Shown here one piece after another: positions 51,825 to 62,515 of a stretch of 64,000 nt of DNA. The translations under genes were made by a program, and so were the position numbers. Below the pieces are notes generated by a model. It was given only the letters and a program-made list of their open reading frames with translations. It was not told where the DNA came from and ran no database searches. The number at the start of each line of letters is the position of its first letter. The first letter of the stretch is position 1. This stretch comes from Ectobacillus antri (GTDB taxonomy: Bacteria > Bacillota > Bacilli > Bacillales > Bacillaceae_G), in assembly GCF_003852715.1 (NCBI RefSeq), contig NZ_RIAV01000016.1, positions 1 to 64,000 on the forward strand, read 5' to 3'.

Positions 51825-51853
51825 ATTATATGCTCACTACCACACTTTGTAAA
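51825..51853 (-). promoter_or_regulatory. strong promoter of the micropeptide operon
   Basis: TTTACA (51853-51848), a 17-base spacer and TATAAT (51830-51825) on the minus strand; the predicted start of transcription is near 51818, about 36 bases before the leader ORF. Confidence 0.75.
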
Positions 51854-51880
51854 CCTATTTTTCATAAAATAATGAAAAAA

Positions 51881-51914
51881 ACCACACTTCTTACACGGAA
51901 GTGTGGTTTTTAAT
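51881..51914. terminator. terminator of the PAS kinase gene
   Basis: The stem AAACCACACTTC-TTACACG-GAAGTGTGGTTT with A and T runs overlaps the stop of the kinase gene. Confidence 0.85.
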
Positions 51915-53519
51915 TGGTAGCAATACTTCAGCTACTGTACCTTCTCCGACTTCACTCGTAAAGGTAAGTTTGCCACCATGCGCTTCTACAATACGATAGC
52001 TTACCGTTAATCCAAGCCCCGTCCCTTTTTCTTTCACTGAAAAGAATGGCTCGCCCAAATGAGTAAGACGTTCCGGTGGCATACCACAGCCGTTGTCTTG
52101 GACCCGAATAGAGATGTAACCATCTCGCTCTTTTATCATCACCTTAACCATCGTCGCATTTGCCTCGAAGGCATTTTTAACAAGATTGATAAACAGCTGT
52201 TTCAACTGGTTGCCTTCACAATCAATGGCAGGTAAACCGTCTTCCTCAAATACAAGTTCAATTCCATGAAAGTTTGCTTGCGGCTGTAACAATGCCAATA
52301 CATCCTTGACGATTTGTCCCACACTTTCTCGTTCAAATACAAGCTGCTGCGGTTTTGCCAACACAAGTAGTTCTCCGACGATATTGTTAATGCGATCTAA
52401 TTCATCTAGCATAATAGTATAATAATATGCTTGTTGTAAATCGCTCTTTTGTAGGAGCTGGACAAACCCTTTTAGAGATGTAAGTGGGTTGCGGATCTCA
52501 TGAGCCACACCTGCCGCCAACTCTCCTAGTGTGGATAACAATTCCGAGTGCCGCAAACGTTCTTCTGTTTGTCTTATTTTTGTAATATCCTGACTGTAAC
52601 CAATCATCCCCACAACATTTTGTTCAATCATCATCGGTACAAATGTGCAGCTTAACGTTCGCTTTGTTCCATCTTTTCGACGAATATCAATTTCCTGTGT
52701 AACATATGCTTCCCCCTCCGCTAATACCTTGCGAAACGCCAGCACAATTGCATTGCGATAAGGCTCTTCAATTAAATCAAGTAAATTGCCACCTATGAAG
52801 CTTTCACGCGCATAACCTGTTATGACTTCAAATTGCGCATTGAGATTCGTCACCTTTCCATCTCCATCTATCATATATACTAAATTAGGATTATATTCAA
52901 ATAAAGATTTATACCGTTGCTCGTTTTCAGCAAGACGTTTTTCGGCATTTTTCCGTTCCGTAATATCTCTACCGATTACAATAAGAGCTTTCCGACTACC
53001 ATCTTCATGAAACAAAGGCATCTTTGTTGTATCGAAGATTCTACATCCACCTTCAGGTAGAGGAATGATTTCTTCGACTCTAGTCAGCTTCCCACTTTGC
53101 CACGTTTCTTCATCAGATTGTTCACAGTATATGAGCGCATCTCGGTAAAATTCTGTGTATTCGCCAAGTTCACGATCCGTTTTTCCTTTATAATCTACAT
53201 GCTCTAGCTGAAACAAACGCAATCCGAAATCATTCACCTGAATCCACCGACCTTCCCCATCTTTAAAACTAATAAAATCGGTCATAGAATTCATTAGCGT
53301 ACTTAAACGATGTTCTTCCTTATCAACTTCATGTGTTTTTTGCTGACGCATTAATATGTATAGGAATACACATGAAAGAACTGCATATAGCACATCAATC
53401 AGACGACTATATAATACAATATTCCGTAATGTTGGGACTGACTGTCGAACGACTTCCGTCACGGCAAACCATGCAACGCTAGCCCCCGCGTAATAGGCTA
53501 CAACTTTCCTTTTCCCCAC
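51891..53519 (-). CDS. PAS-domain sensor histidine kinase (sporulation kinase-like)
   Basis: The 542-residue kinase has two N-terminal membrane segments (about 8-25 and 38-58), two PAS domains with PAC motifs (about 70-190 and 200-320) and the H-box GVAHEIRNPLTSLKGFVQL. The ATP-binding domain shows NLVKNAFEA, DNGCGMP and KGTGLGLTVS. The layout resembles KinA/KinE/KinB-type kinases feeding the Spo0 phosphorelay. No response regulator is adjacent, which is typical of those orphan kinases. Confidence 0.88.
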   Translation of the reverse strand: MGKRKVVAYYAGASVAWFAVTEVVRQSVPTLRNIVLYSRLIDVLYAVLSCVFLYILMRQQKTHEVDKEEHRLSTLMNSMTDFISFKDGEGRWIQVNDFGLRLFQLEHVDYKGKTDRELGEYTEFYRDALIYCEQSDEETWQSGKLTRVEEIIPLPEGGCRIFDTTKMPLFHEDGSRKALIVIGRDITERKNAEKRLAENEQRYKSLFEYNPNLVYMIDGDGKVTNLNAQFEVITGYARESFIGGNLLDLIEEPYRNAIVLAFRKVLAEGEAYVTQEIDIRRKDGTKRTLSCTFVPMMIEQNVVGMIGYSQDITKIRQTEERLRHSELLSTLGELAAGVAHEIRNPLTSLKGFVQLLQKSDLQQAYYYTIMLDELDRINNIVGELLVLAKPQQLVFERESVGQIVKDVLALLQPQANFHGIELVFEEDGLPAIDCEGNQLKQLFINLVKNAFEANATMVKVMIKERDGYISIRVQDNGCGMPPERLTHLGEPFFSVKEKGTGLGLTVSYRIVEAHGGKLTFTSEVGEGTVAEVLLPIKNHTSV

Positions 53520-53696
53520 GTTCCGTTCTCCTTTTATCTCTGACCTATCCTCATTTTAACTACTTCGGCATAATTCGACAATAGTTTCACCCCTTACAGA
53601 AGTTATTTTTTCGAAAATTTCGTATTTTTACGTGACTATACGATAAATATTTTTACAGTTTCGCATCACTACTATATTAAAAGAAAGTTCAATACA

Positions 53697-53981
53697 TTAT
53701 TTATTCATCAGGTGAAATAAAAACATGCCAAAAAATAATACATAACCAACAAGCAAGCAAATGAGTGCACCTTTTGCGGTCATATGTAAAATCGTGCTCG
53801 CCGGCAAAGCGAACGGAGCATAGAAATATACAAGACACACAATTACACCATAGGAAACAACGGATGCCCGAAGTGCCGTTTGCTTCCAAACAAATAAACA
53901 TACAAAAATACTAAGCAGCGGCAGAAGCGCTAATAAGGTTTGCACAACACCCTCTGTTATATAACAATTTTTCTCTATCAT
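53697..53981 (-). pseudogene. L-lactate permease-like N-terminal fragment
   Basis: The 94-residue hydrophobic frame reads TLLALLPLLSIFVCLFVWKQ ... LICLLVGYVLFFGMFLFHLM. It resembles the first two or three helices of LctP-family lactate permeases, which have over 500 residues. The frame stops after LMNK and the rest is absent. It might instead be a small unrelated membrane protein. Confidence 0.45.
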
Positions 53982-53985
53982 AACA

Positions 53986-54014
53986 AAAAAGCATCACTTA
54001 AGCGATGCTTTTTT
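53986..54014. terminator. terminator of ppaC
   Basis: AAAAAAGCATC-ACTTAA-GCGATGCTTTTTTG, symmetric A/T runs, directly after the pyrophosphatase stop. Confidence 0.75.
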
Positions 54015-54021
54015 GCTATAA

Positions 54022-54954
54022 TTATGCTTCTAATGCAGCTGTTAACACAGGTACGATTTGCTTCTTACGAGAAACAACACCTTTTAATACTGCTGTGTTA
54101 TTTTCAAGCGTAACATTATATGCCTTCTCTACTGCATGCGCAGCCTTTCCTAATGCTAATGCAACAGAATCGTTATTTAAGATATCAGTAACAACAAGCA
54201 AGAACAAATCAAGCTCCTTTTTCGCAATTACATCCTGTAAAACTGCTTCTAATTCTGCTTGACGCTCCATTACTTGCGCCGTGTCTACCGCGTTTACTTG
54301 TGCGATTTCTACTTTATGACCACCCATTTGGAATTCTTTTGCATCAATAGCAATCAACTGCGGCACTGTTTTATCACTTAAATCTGCACCAGCTTTCAGC
54401 ATTTCAAGTCCGTAGCTGTCTACATCGACACCTGCAATCTCCGCAAGTTCTTTTGCCGCTGCTACGTCTTGCTCTGTGCAAGTTGGAGATTTAAACAATA
54501 AAGAGTCGGAGATGATAGCAGAAAGCATTAAACCTGCGATTTCTTTACGGATTTTCACACCGTTCTCTTTATACAATTTGTTTAAGATTGTAGCTGTGCA
54601 GCCTACAGGCTCCGCACGGTAATATAACGGATCGCTTGTCTCAAAGTTTGCGATGCGGTGATGGTCAATTACCTCAAGTACGCGTACTTGGTCGATATCA
54701 TCCGCACTTTGTTGACGCTCATTGTGGTCAACCAAAATAACATTGCTTACTTCTGCCGCTACTTTTTCTACCAAACGAGGCGCATCTACGTTAAAGTAGT
54801 TCAACGCATATTGTGTTTCACCGTTCACTTCACCAAGACGAACTGGCTCAGCATCCATGCCCAATTCTTGCTTTAATGCCGCGTATGCGATTGCAGAGCA
54901 AATCGTATCTGTATCAGGGTTTTTATGTCCGAAAATAAGTACTTTTTCCATCAT
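54022..54954 (-). CDS. ppaC: manganese-dependent inorganic pyrophosphatase
   Basis: This 310-residue family II pyrophosphatase hydrolyses PPi in the cytosol. It has the DHH-type motifs [14 protein letters not shown] (metal ligands His, Asp, Asp), VDHNE and EVIDHHRI, and the C-terminal DHHA2 region ending [11 protein letters not shown]. Length is normal. There is no CBS insert. Confidence 0.95.
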   Translation of the reverse strand: MMEKVLIFGHKNPDTDTICSAIAYAALKQELGMDAEPVRLGEVNGETQYALNYFNVDAPRLVEKVAAEVSNVILVDHNERQQSADDIDQVRVLEVIDHHRIANFETSDPLYYRAEPVGCTATILNKLYKENGVKIRKEIAGLMLSAIISDSLLFKSPTCTEQDVAAAKELAEIAGVDVDSYGLEMLKAGADLSDKTVPQLIAIDAKEFQMGGHKVEIAQVNAVDTAQVMERQAELEAVLQDVIAKKELDLFLLVVTDILNNDSVALALGKAAHAVEKAYNVTLENNTAVLKGVVSRKKQIVPVLTAALEA

Positions 54955-55071
54955 GACTCTCCTTACTAAATAAATTCAATCGTTCCTATTTTATCACACT
55001 TTATAGACGTGTACATACGGAGTTGCAAGGTTTATTCATAATGATTATGATATAAGAAGGAGTTGATACAT

Positions 55072-55599
55072 ATGATAACGATTAGACAAGAAACATCTGC
55101 TGACCATGTACTTACTGAGCAGGTTGTTCGTTCTGCTTTTGCAAATGCCCCTTATAGCGACCAAAGCGAACATGCTTTAGTAGAACGGCTCAGAAAATCT
55201 GATGCATTCATACCAGAGCTGTCTCTGGTGGCAACTGATGATGAACAAATCATAGGCCATATTTTATTAACAAGAGCAGCAATTATAAATGAAGAAAAGC
55301 AGACCGAGACACTGGCGCTCGCACCTGTTTCCGTCTTACCTGCTTTTCAAGGGCAAGGCGTTGGCAAAAAGCTGATTGCCAAGGCTTTAGAGATTGCGGC
55401 TCAGCTCGGCTACCATTCTGTCATCGTGCTCGGTCATTCAGAATATTATCCGAAGTTTGGCTTTAAACGCGCTTCTACTTGGAATATTAAGGCCCCTTTT
55501 GATGTCCCTGATGAAGTGTTTATGGCACTGGAGCTTGAAAAAGATGCACTATCAGGCGTTTCAGGAACCGTTTCATACGCATCGGCATTTTTTGAATAA
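55072..55599 (+). CDS. GNAT N-acetyltransferase (YhbS-like)
   Basis: The 175-residue acetyltransferase shows the YhbS-type motif LAPVSVLPAFQGQGVGKKLI and VIVLGHSEYYPKFGF. The substrate is unknown. AAGGAG selects the ATG at 55072. A terminator (AAAAAAGACGTCC-TT-GGACGTCTTTTTT) overlaps its end. Confidence 0.88.
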   Translation: MITIRQETSADHVLTEQVVRSAFANAPYSDQSEHALVERLRKSDAFIPELSLVATDDEQIIGHILLTRAAIINEEKQTETLALAPVSVLPAFQGQGVGKKLIAKALEIAAQLGYHSVIVLGHSEYYPKFGFKRASTWNIKAPFDVPDEVFMALELEKDALSGVSGTVSYASAFFE

Positions 55600-55642
55600 A
55601 AAAGACGTCCTTGGACGTCTTTTTTATTTAATCCGGCTACTT

Positions 55643-55716
55643 TGGAATACATTTCAGTCACTTTCACCCGCATTCCGGTCACTTTTACATATATTCCGGT
55701 CACTTTTCACTTTATT
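55643..55716. repeat. short tandem repeat of 22-24 bases behind trpA
   Basis: On the minus strand the motif AAGTGACCGGAAT and close variants (AAGTGACTGAAAT) recur three times between the trpA stop and the GNAT terminator. No gene is present in this gap. Confidence 0.6.
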
Positions 55717-56475
55717 TCAGCTACCAATCAGCTCGCGAATTTCTCCATAACGACCTTGCTCAAGCAACTCAATAATGCGGCTGCCGACTACAACACCGTC
55801 GCATACATCACCCATTTCTCGTACCTGCTCCGGCGTAGAAATTCCAAATCCTGCCAAAACCGGCAAGTGCGCTACTTCCTTGACGCGGCGCAAATAGTCG
55901 AATTGACTTTGTGCGAAATCGCGCCTTGCTCCTGTCACACCCGTTACCGTCACAGCGTAGATAAAGCCCTGTGCTTCTTCTGTGATTTTAGCGATACGTT
56001 CAAGCGGGCTCGTTAGCGTTACAAGCGGAATTAACGCAATTCCAACCCGCTCGAGCGCATCCGACACAATACTCTTTTCCTCATACGGAAGATCCGGCAC
56101 AATGATGCCGCTCACCCCTGCTCCCTGGCAGCGCTCAACAAACCGCTCCACACCGAACGCCAAGACCGGATTCAAATACGTCATGAGTACGAACGGCACC
56201 TCCACCTGCTGGCGCACCTCCGTCAGCGCCTGGAAAATACCTTCAAGGGTCGTCCCGTTATCTAGCGCACGCTTACCCGCACGCTGGATGGTCGGTCCAT
56301 CCGCAACCGGATCGGAAAACGGAATGCCGATTTCGAGGATGCTCGCGCCTGCTTCATCCAAAAAGCGGATGTTTTCCTTCAGCTTCTCCATTCCGCCGTC
56401 ACCAGCCATGATATACGGCACAAACGCTTTTCTACCTGTTTCACGTAATTTGTTCAATACGTCATTAATATTCAT
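55717..56475 (-). CDS. trpA: tryptophan synthase alpha subunit
   Basis: The 252-residue TIM barrel cleaves indole-3-glycerol phosphate. Catalytic Glu48 (ASILEIG) and Asp59 ([10 protein letters not shown]) are present, and the phosphate site VVVGSRII lies near the C-terminus. It is the last gene of the trp operon, one base after trpB. Confidence 0.95.
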   Translation of the reverse strand: MNINDVLNKLRETGRKAFVPYIMAGDGGMEKLKENIRFLDEAGASILEIGIPFSDPVADGPTIQRAGKRALDNGTTLEGIFQALTEVRQQVEVPFVLMTYLNPVLAFGVERFVERCQGAGVSGIIVPDLPYEEKSIVSDALERVGIALIPLVTLTSPLERIAKITEEAQGFIYAVTVTGVTGARRDFAQSQFDYLRRVKEVAHLPVLAGFGISTPEQVREMGDVCDGVVVGSRIIELLEQGRYGEIRELIGS

Positions 56476-56476
56476 C

Positions 56477-57670
56477 TCATTTCCCCTCCAAATATGCTTT
56501 TACGCTTTCAACATCCTTATCACCACGCCCTGATAAACAAATCACGATTCCTTCCTCTTCCTTCATCGTCGGCGCTAGTTTTAGTGCGTACGCAATCGCA
56601 TGCGAGCTTTCAAGCGCCGGAATGATTCCCTCCTCACGCGCCAGCAGCTTGAACGCTTGCAACGCTTCTTCATCTGTCACCGCATAGTACTCTGCACGCT
56701 GCAAATCCTTCAGCAAGCTATGTTCAGGTCCCACACCCGGATAATCTAATCCCGCCGAAATGGAATGCGCTTCTTGAATTTGTCCGTCCTCGTTCTGCAG
56801 CAAATACATCATGGACCCGTGCAGCACGCCGACCTTTCCCTTCGTCAAGGTTGCTGCATGTTTATCTGTATCTACACCAGCACCCGCCGCCTCTACACCA
56901 TACAATTTTACTTCTTCATCCTTTACAAACGGATAAAACATACCCATCGCGTTGCTGCCGCCGCCTATGCAGGCGATAACTGCGTCTGGAAGCTTGCCTT
57001 CTAGCGCTTTGTACTGCGCTTTCGTTTCGTTGCCAATCACACTTTGGAAGTCGCGCACCATTTGCGGGAATGGATGCGGCCCGAGCACAGACCCCATAAT
57101 ATAGTGCGTATCTCCTACATTTGTCACCCAGTAACGAAGCGCCTCGTTTACCGCATCCTTCAGCGTTGCACTACCTGATGACACTCCTTCTACCCTCGCA
57201 CCGAGCAATTCCATCCGAAACACGTTCAATTTCTGACGGCGAATATCTTCCTCTCCCATGAAAATAACGCATTCCAAACCGAGAAGCGCACATACCGTCG
57301 CCGTAGCTACACCATGCTGACCGGCGCCCGTTTCCGCAACAACCTTCTTTTTGCCCATTCGCACTGCTAGAAGTGCTTGCCCAATTGTGTTGTTGATTTT
57401 ATGGGCACCTGTATGATTTAAATCCTCGCGCTTCAAATAAATTTTCGGACCGCCGCACAAACGCGTTAAGTTTTCCGCGAAGTAAAGCGGTGTTTCCCGT
57501 CCTACGTACGTTTTCAAATAATAATCCAGCTGCTTTTGAAACTCAGCGTCAGCCATCGCTTCCTTATACGCGGCTTCTAGCTCCAGCACTGATTGCATCA
57601 ATGTTTCCGGCACGTAGCGACCACCGTATACGCCGTAATGTCCTGTTTCATTTGGATATGTGTAATGCAT
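56477..57670 (-). CDS. trpB: tryptophan synthase beta subunit
   Basis: The 397-residue PLP enzyme condenses indole and serine. Lys91 in [12 protein letters not shown] is the PLP lysine, and GGGSNAMG binds the cofactor phosphate. AAGGAG before the ATG at 57670 fixes the start. The ribosome site lies inside the end of trpF. Confidence 0.95.
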   Translation of the reverse strand: MHYTYPNETGHYGVYGGRYVPETLMQSVLELEAAYKEAMADAEFQKQLDYYLKTYVGRETPLYFAENLTRLCGGPKIYLKREDLNHTGAHKINNTIGQALLAVRMGKKKVVAETGAGQHGVATATVCALLGLECVIFMGEEDIRRQKLNVFRMELLGARVEGVSSGSATLKDAVNEALRYWVTNVGDTHYIMGSVLGPHPFPQMVRDFQSVIGNETKAQYKALEGKLPDAVIACIGGGSNAMGMFYPFVKDEEVKLYGVEAAGAGVDTDKHAATLTKGKVGVLHGSMMYLLQNEDGQIQEAHSISAGLDYPGVGPEHSLLKDLQRAEYYAVTDEEALQAFKLLAREEGIIPALESSHAIAYALKLAPTMKEEEGIVICLSGRGDKDVESVKAYLEGK

Positions 57671-57672
57671 GT

Positions 57673-58281
57673 TCAACACTCCTTCACCGTTTCAATAAAT
57701 GTTTTAATTTTTTGTAGATCCTTCTTTCCCTCTGTTTCAAGGCTGCTGCTGGCATCGACCATGTACGGTCTAACGATACGAATGGCGTCTCTCACATTAT
57801 GCGAGCCCAGTCCGCCCGCCAAAATGATGCGTCCTCTCTCCTTTTCATTAAGCTCCTGTAGCAACTCCCAAGGAAATACCGTTCCGTTCCCGCCGCGATA
57901 AACGCCTTTCGGGCTGTCAAGCAGCACATATGCCGCCTTGCTGTTCATCGCACGGGTCACATCCTCTCGAGAAGCGACGCCGAACGCCTTAATAAACGGA
58001 ATATTCAGTCTCTCCATGTAACACGCATCCTCGTCACCATGGAGCTGGACGTAATCCAGACCGCACATCGCTGCGATCTCCTCTACTCGCTCTACCGTCT
58101 CATTCACAAACACGCCAATCTTTTGCACATGCGCCGGCAGCTCCTTAATGATGTCCGCCGCTTCCTCTGGCGTGATTCTTCGCTTGCTTGGGGCAAATAC
58201 AAACCCAAGCGCATCAGCGCCGTATTCACACGTTCGCTTTGCTGTTTCAACATCCGTAATGCCGCATACCTTTACCCTCAT
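57673..58281 (-). CDS. trpF: phosphoribosylanthranilate isomerase
   Basis: The 202-residue TIM barrel begins [14 protein letters not shown] with the catalytic Cys in KVCGI, and the general acid Asp lies in [19 protein letters not shown] binds phosphate. It overlaps trpC by four bases. Confidence 0.95.
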   Translation of the reverse strand: MRVKVCGITDVETAKRTCEYGADALGFVFAPSKRRITPEEAADIIKELPAHVQKIGVFVNETVERVEEIAAMCGLDYVQLHGDEDACYMERLNIPFIKAFGVASREDVTRAMNSKAAYVLLDSPKGVYRGGNGTVFPWELLQELNEKERGRIILAGGLGSHNVRDAIRIVRPYMVDASSSLETEGKKDLQKIKTFIETVKEC

Positions 58282-59039
58282 ATGCGCAATGCTCCGAACA
58301 AGTCGGCTACTGAGTCAGCTCTCATGAACGCCTCACCAACCAAAATTCCTTGTGCCCCAACTCGCTGCACACGCACAACATCTTCTTTTGTAAAAATGCC
58401 ACTTTCACTAATAAGCAATGCACCTGATGATACAACCCGCTTTGCCAATCGTTCTGTTGTCTCAAGATTTACCTCGAATGTTTTTAAATTGCGGTTGTTC
58501 ACACCGATAATCGCCGGCCCAATCGCCAAAGCTGCTTCCAATTCTTCTTCATCATGCACCTCTACGATAACTTCAAGGCCAAGTTCCGTTGCATAGCGGT
58601 ATAACTCTTGCAAACGCTCGACGGGCAACGCCGCCACAATTAATAAAATAATATCTGCTCCCGCTTCATTTGCTTTTTGAATTTGCACTTCATCTATCAT
58701 AAAGTCCTTACACAAAAGCGGCACTGACACAACACTGCGTGCATCTTTTAAATCTTGAAACGAGCCTTTAAAAAAGTTCGTATCTGTCAAAACGGAAATC
58801 GCACCTGCACCAGATAATTCGTATTGCTTCGCTTGTTCCTTCACATCAACCTCTACATTCAACGCTCCCTTAGAAGGAGACGCACGCTTGATTTCAGCAA
58901 TAACTGTCACACCTGGTTTCTTCAAATTCTCGACTAAAGATACATGCGGTCTTACTTCTTCATATCGAAATCCACTTCGCTGTAATTCTGCCACTTCCAA
59001 CTTCTTCTGCGCGATAATCTTATCTAAAATCGTTTCCAT
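58278..59039 (-). CDS. trpC: indole-3-glycerol phosphate synthase
   Basis: The 253-residue TIM barrel has [13 protein letters not shown] (catalytic Lys and Glu), [16 protein letters not shown] and SESGI. It closes the ring of CdRP to indole-glycerol phosphate. The start follows directly on the trpD stop. Confidence 0.95.
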   Translation of the reverse strand: METILDKIIAQKKLEVAELQRSGFRYEEVRPHVSLVENLKKPGVTVIAEIKRASPSKGALNVEVDVKEQAKQYELSGAGAISVLTDTNFFKGSFQDLKDARSVVSVPLLCKDFMIDEVQIQKANEAGADIILLIVAALPVERLQELYRYATELGLEVIVEVHDEEELEAALAIGPAIIGVNNRNLKTFEVNLETTERLAKRVVSSGALLISESGIFTKEDVVRVQRVGAQGILVGEAFMRADSVADLFGALRI

Positions 59040-60059
59040 TCATCTCACCTCTTCAACAATTTGACTTTCCTGTACAAGAAGCGCAAGTTTTGCAAGCGCG
59101 CTGCCTGAATCGATACTTTCCTTCGCCAGCTCTACACCTTCCGCGATTGTCTGGGCTTTGCCATTCGCGAACAATGCTAAAGCCGCATTGAGCAATACCG
59201 TGTCACGATGCACACCATACTCTCCTCGCAATACACTTCTCGTAATTTCTGCGTTTTCCTTCGGCTCACCGCCGCGAATCGCTTCGTTCGATGCCACTTG
59301 TAAACCGAACTCTTCCGGATGCACCGTCATTTCGGTAATCACACCGTCCTGTAAGAAAGCGATATGATTTTCTCCTTGCAAAGAGGCTTCATCTAAAAAG
59401 CCATTTCCGTTCACGACAACCGCGCGCTTGCGACCAATTTTTTGCAGAACCTGCGCGATTGGCACAAGCATTTCCCGTTTGTAAATACCGACCAGCTGCG
59501 TGTCCAGTTCAACCGGATTCGTAAGGGGGCCAATTAAATTGAAAATCGTTGGTACATTCAGCTCTTTTCGCACCTTCATGATTTTTTTCAAGTTCGGATG
59601 CACGGATGGTGCAAATAAAAACGCGATACCGACTGTTTCAAGCAGCCTTTCAATTTCATGCGGCGGACAAGCGATGTTCACACCCAGCAATTCCAGCACA
59701 TCCGCGCTGCCGGTCTTACTGGAAACGGCGCGGTTGCCGTGCTTTGCGACCTTCACACCCGCTCCAGCCAAAACGAACGCCGTCGTCGTACTGATATTAA
59801 ATGTTTGGGCGCCGTCTCCACCCGTTCCGCAGTTATCCATCGCACCCTTTACATCCCGAAAGCGAAGCGCCTTCTCTCGTAAGGCACGCACCAAGCCGTA
59901 TATCTCATCAGGCGTTTCGCCCTTTGTTTTCAGTCCGACCAAAAACGCAGCGATTTCGCTTTCCGTGACCGTCCCGTCCAGCATACCGATTCCTGCCTCA
60001 TATACCTCTGTCTCACTTAAATTCTTTCGTTCGATCAACTTACGCAGATACTGATTCAT
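59040..60059 (-). CDS. trpD: anthranilate phosphoribosyltransferase
   Basis: The 339-residue enzyme has the PRPP-binding motif [17 protein letters not shown] and the [18 protein letters not shown] loop. It transfers phosphoribose to anthranilate. It overlaps trpG by 20 bases. Confidence 0.95.
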   Translation of the reverse strand: MNQYLRKLIERKNLSETEVYEAGIGMLDGTVTESEIAAFLVGLKTKGETPDEIYGLVRALREKALRFRDVKGAMDNCGTGGDGAQTFNISTTTAFVLAGAGVKVAKHGNRAVSSKTGSADVLELLGVNIACPPHEIERLLETVGIAFLFAPSVHPNLKKIMKVRKELNVPTIFNLIGPLTNPVELDTQLVGIYKREMLVPIAQVLQKIGRKRAVVVNGNGFLDEASLQGENHIAFLQDGVITEMTVHPEEFGLQVASNEAIRGGEPKENAEITRSVLRGEYGVHRDTVLLNAALALFANGKAQTIAEGVELAKESIDSGSALAKLALLVQESQIVEEVR

Positions 60060-60630
60060 ACGCCTTCGCCTCCATTATGAATTGTTGAATTAATTTACTT
60101 CCTTCTTCCGTAGCAATGCTTTCCGGATGAAACTGCATGCCATACAAAGGATGGTAATGATGCTTAATCGCCATGACTTCATCGTCGTCCATCGATGTTG
60201 CCAATACTTCAAACATTGATGGCAGTGTATGCTTATCTGCCACGAGTGAGTGATAGCGCATCGCTTGAAACGGCTGCTTTACGTATTCAAAAATACCTGT
60301 ACCGCTATGGCGCAGCATCGATGTTTTACCGTGCTTCACCAGATTCGCACGAATGACATCACCGCCAAACGCGTGGACGATTGCCTGATGCCCGAGACAA
60401 ATACCAAGGATCGGGATTTGCTTATAAAACCGTTTGATGACAGCCGTACAAATCCCGGCATCTTCCGGCCTTCCCGGTCCTGGCGATAGGACGATTGCCG
60501 TAGGTTTCAGCTCTTCAATTTCCTGCAACGTCAACTTATCGTTCCGCACAACCTCCACCTTTTCATATACACTTAACAATTGATATAGGTTATACGTAAA
60601 GGAATCGTAGTTATCAATTAATAAAATCAT
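60040..60630 (-). CDS. trpG: anthranilate synthase glutamine amidotransferase subunit
   Basis: The 196-residue class I amidotransferase has catalytic Cys78 (LGICLGHQA) and the His-Glu pair in [13 protein letters not shown]. In Bacillaceae such a protein may also serve PabB. In B. subtilis the trpG (pabA) gene sits in the folate operon and is shared. Here it is inside trp, so it is at least dedicated in regulation. It overlaps trpE by ATGA. Confidence 0.92.
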   Translation of the reverse strand: MILLIDNYDSFTYNLYQLLSVYEKVEVVRNDKLTLQEIEELKPTAIVLSPGPGRPEDAGICTAVIKRFYKQIPILGICLGHQAIVHAFGGDVIRANLVKHGKTSMLRHSGTGIFEYVKQPFQAMRYHSLVADKHTLPSMFEVLATSMDDDEVMAIKHHYHPLYGMQFHPESIATEEGSKLIQQFIMEAKAYESVSA

Positions 60631-62045
60631 GATAATACCTCCAGCAGCGCTTTCGCTTTATTAATCGTTTCCATATATTCCGCCTCGGGCTCGGAATCGT
60701 ACACGATCCCTGCTCCTGCCTGAATGTAAGCTTTGTTATCCTTAACCACCATCGTCCGAATCGCGAGCGCCATATCCATATCGCCGTTGAACGAGATATA
60801 ACCGACCGTACCGGCATACACACCGCGTTTTTTGTTTTCCAGCTCATCGATGATCGTCATCGCCCGAATTTTCGGTGCACCGGACACAGTACCGGCCGGC
60901 AAGCAGTATTGCAAAGCATCTAAGCACGTTACACCCTCGCGTAATTGCCCAGACACTTCGGAAACAAGATGCATCACATGCGAATATCGCTCGATCTCCA
61001 TGAATTTTTCAGGCTTCACTGTACCAATTTCACTAACGAGTCCCAAATCATTTCTTCCTAGGTCCACCAGCATCAAATGCTCCGCTTTTTCTTTTTCATT
61101 ACCGCGAAGCTCCTTCGCGATTTTTTCATCCTCTTCTTTATCTCTGCCGCGTGGTCTTGTGCCGGCAATCGGATTTGTGATAACCTTATCCCCCTTCACC
61201 GACAGCAAGCTCTCCGGGGAGGAGCCAAGTACCGTATACGAACCGAAGTCCACATAAAACATGTACGGTGAAGGATTTGTGATACGCAAGCGGCGATACA
61301 ACCCGAACGGATCGCCATCAAATGTCGTACGCAAGCGCTGCGAAAGTACTACTTGGAAAATATCACCTGCCTTGATATACTCCTTAGCTCGATTCACCAT
61401 TTCATAAAACTCATCTTCCTTAATATTTGAATGAAATTCTGCCTTCAGCTTTGCTACCGGTGTTGCCGGTGCACTTTGACGCTGCGCTTTTGTTTTCATA
61501 TCCGTTAACATCTCTTGCACTTGTTCATAAGAAGTCTCTTCCTGTGGGCGGTATACGTACACGAAAGATACCTTCTGCAATTTGTGATCGTACACCGTAA
61601 ATGCTTGATAAAACAGAAGGTGTGTTTCTGGCATTTCCAGCTCGTCGTTATTTGCCGTACCAATCTCCTCATACTGCCTAATCACATCATAGCCGACGTA
61701 ACCAATCGCTCCCCCCGCAAATGGAAACGGACTGTCCGCTTTTTGAAAAGCAAGCAGCTCCCTAATTACATCAAGCACTTTTCCTTGCCGCTGCTCCACA
61801 TCGGTTCCGGAGATAATATTCACTACCTTGCCATTGCTGGTAATTTCCATGTACGGATCGCTGCCAATGAAGGAATAACGCCCTTTGTCTTCATGGGTGA
61901 GCGAGCTTTCTAGCAAAAACGTTTTATTTCCCGCAAGTCGCTGGTATAAAACAATGGGGGTTACCTCGTCTCCTTCCATTTCATCTGTTATGAAAAACAA
62001 TTGCTTCTGATTCCGCATCATGTCGAACGTTTCTTTTGTCATCAT
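60627..62045 (-). CDS. trpE: anthranilate synthase component I
   Basis: The 472-residue chorismate-utilising enzyme has the N-terminal LLESSL motif used in tryptophan feedback binding, then DIFQVVLSQR, NPSPYMFY, PIAGTRPRG, MLVDLGRNDLG and PAGTVSGAPK. With TrpG it makes anthranilate from chorismate and glutamine. GGAGG lies 11-14 bases before the tandem ATG codons at 62045/62042. First gene of the operon, behind two T-boxes. Confidence 0.95.
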   Translation of the reverse strand: MMTKETFDMMRNQKQLFFITDEMEGDEVTPIVLYQRLAGNKTFLLESSLTHEDKGRYSFIGSDPYMEITSNGKVVNIISGTDVEQRQGKVLDVIRELLAFQKADSPFPFAGGAIGYVGYDVIRQYEEIGTANNDELEMPETHLLFYQAFTVYDHKLQKVSFVYVYRPQEETSYEQVQEMLTDMKTKAQRQSAPATPVAKLKAEFHSNIKEDEFYEMVNRAKEYIKAGDIFQVVLSQRLRTTFDGDPFGLYRRLRITNPSPYMFYVDFGSYTVLGSSPESLLSVKGDKVITNPIAGTRPRGRDKEEDEKIAKELRGNEKEKAEHLMLVDLGRNDLGLVSEIGTVKPEKFMEIERYSHVMHLVSEVSGQLREGVTCLDALQYCLPAGTVSGAPKIRAMTIIDELENKKRGVYAGTVGYISFNGDMDMALAIRTMVVKDNKAYIQAGAGIVYDSEPEAEYMETINKAKALLEVLS

Positions 62046-62072
62046 TTTGTGTGTCCTCCTTTTTTGGGTACA

Positions 62073-62335
62073 AAAAAGTCCTCTGCATGTACATGCAGAG
62101 GACGATATGATTACCGTGGTGCCACCTCAGTTTGGGTTCGCGAAAGAACCCCTCTTTTTCGGGTACACATGATACCCTATCCTTGATAACGGAGGAATCC
62201 GTGTCTTCCTACTCCATCTTTCAAAAGACCTCTCGTAAGCCCATTCGGTATACAATATCGTACCGGCTCTCACCTCCCCCGGCTCTCTGGAACGCATCTC
62301 GTATACGTACTCTTCTTACTCAGCGATTTATATTT
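62073..62335 (-). promoter_or_regulatory. trp T-box riboswitch 2 (proximal to trpE)
   Basis: On the minus strand the AG-bulge segment AGAAGAGTACGTATA lies near 62310. A TGG (Trp) specifier sits at 62243-62241 within CCGAATGGGCTTAC. The T-box AGGTGGCACCACGG is at about 62113-62126. A terminator with arms GTCCTCTGCATG and CATGCAGAGGAC followed by TTTTTT sits at 62073-62103. Uncharged tRNA-Trp is expected to stabilise the antiterminator and allow trp transcription. Confidence 0.88.
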
Positions 62336-62370
62336 TATTTGGTTAGGTGTTACATCCATTTTGGTCATAC

Positions 62371-62510
62371 AAGCCGATTCCGCTTTTCTTCTGTCCAGCT
62401 GCATCGGCTAGCTCCTCCGGTCTGAGAACCCCGTCCCATAAAGGCAAAACGCGCCTTTTTGAGCCGGGAACCTCCCCCCTATGGACCTGAACGAGCCGAT
62501 TCCGCTTTTC
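62371..62510 (-). repeat. single 122-bp repeat unit between the T-boxes
   Basis: On the minus strand GAAAAGCGGAATCGGCT occurs at 62510 and again at 62388, bounding one 122-base unit. In between lie AGGTTCC, AAAGGCGC...TTTTGCCTTT, GGTTCTCAGACCGGAGGAGC and GCAGCTGG, in the same order as in the array at 31469-31897. Its position separates the two T-box elements without interrupting either. Confidence 0.75.
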
Positions 62511-62515
62511 TATAC

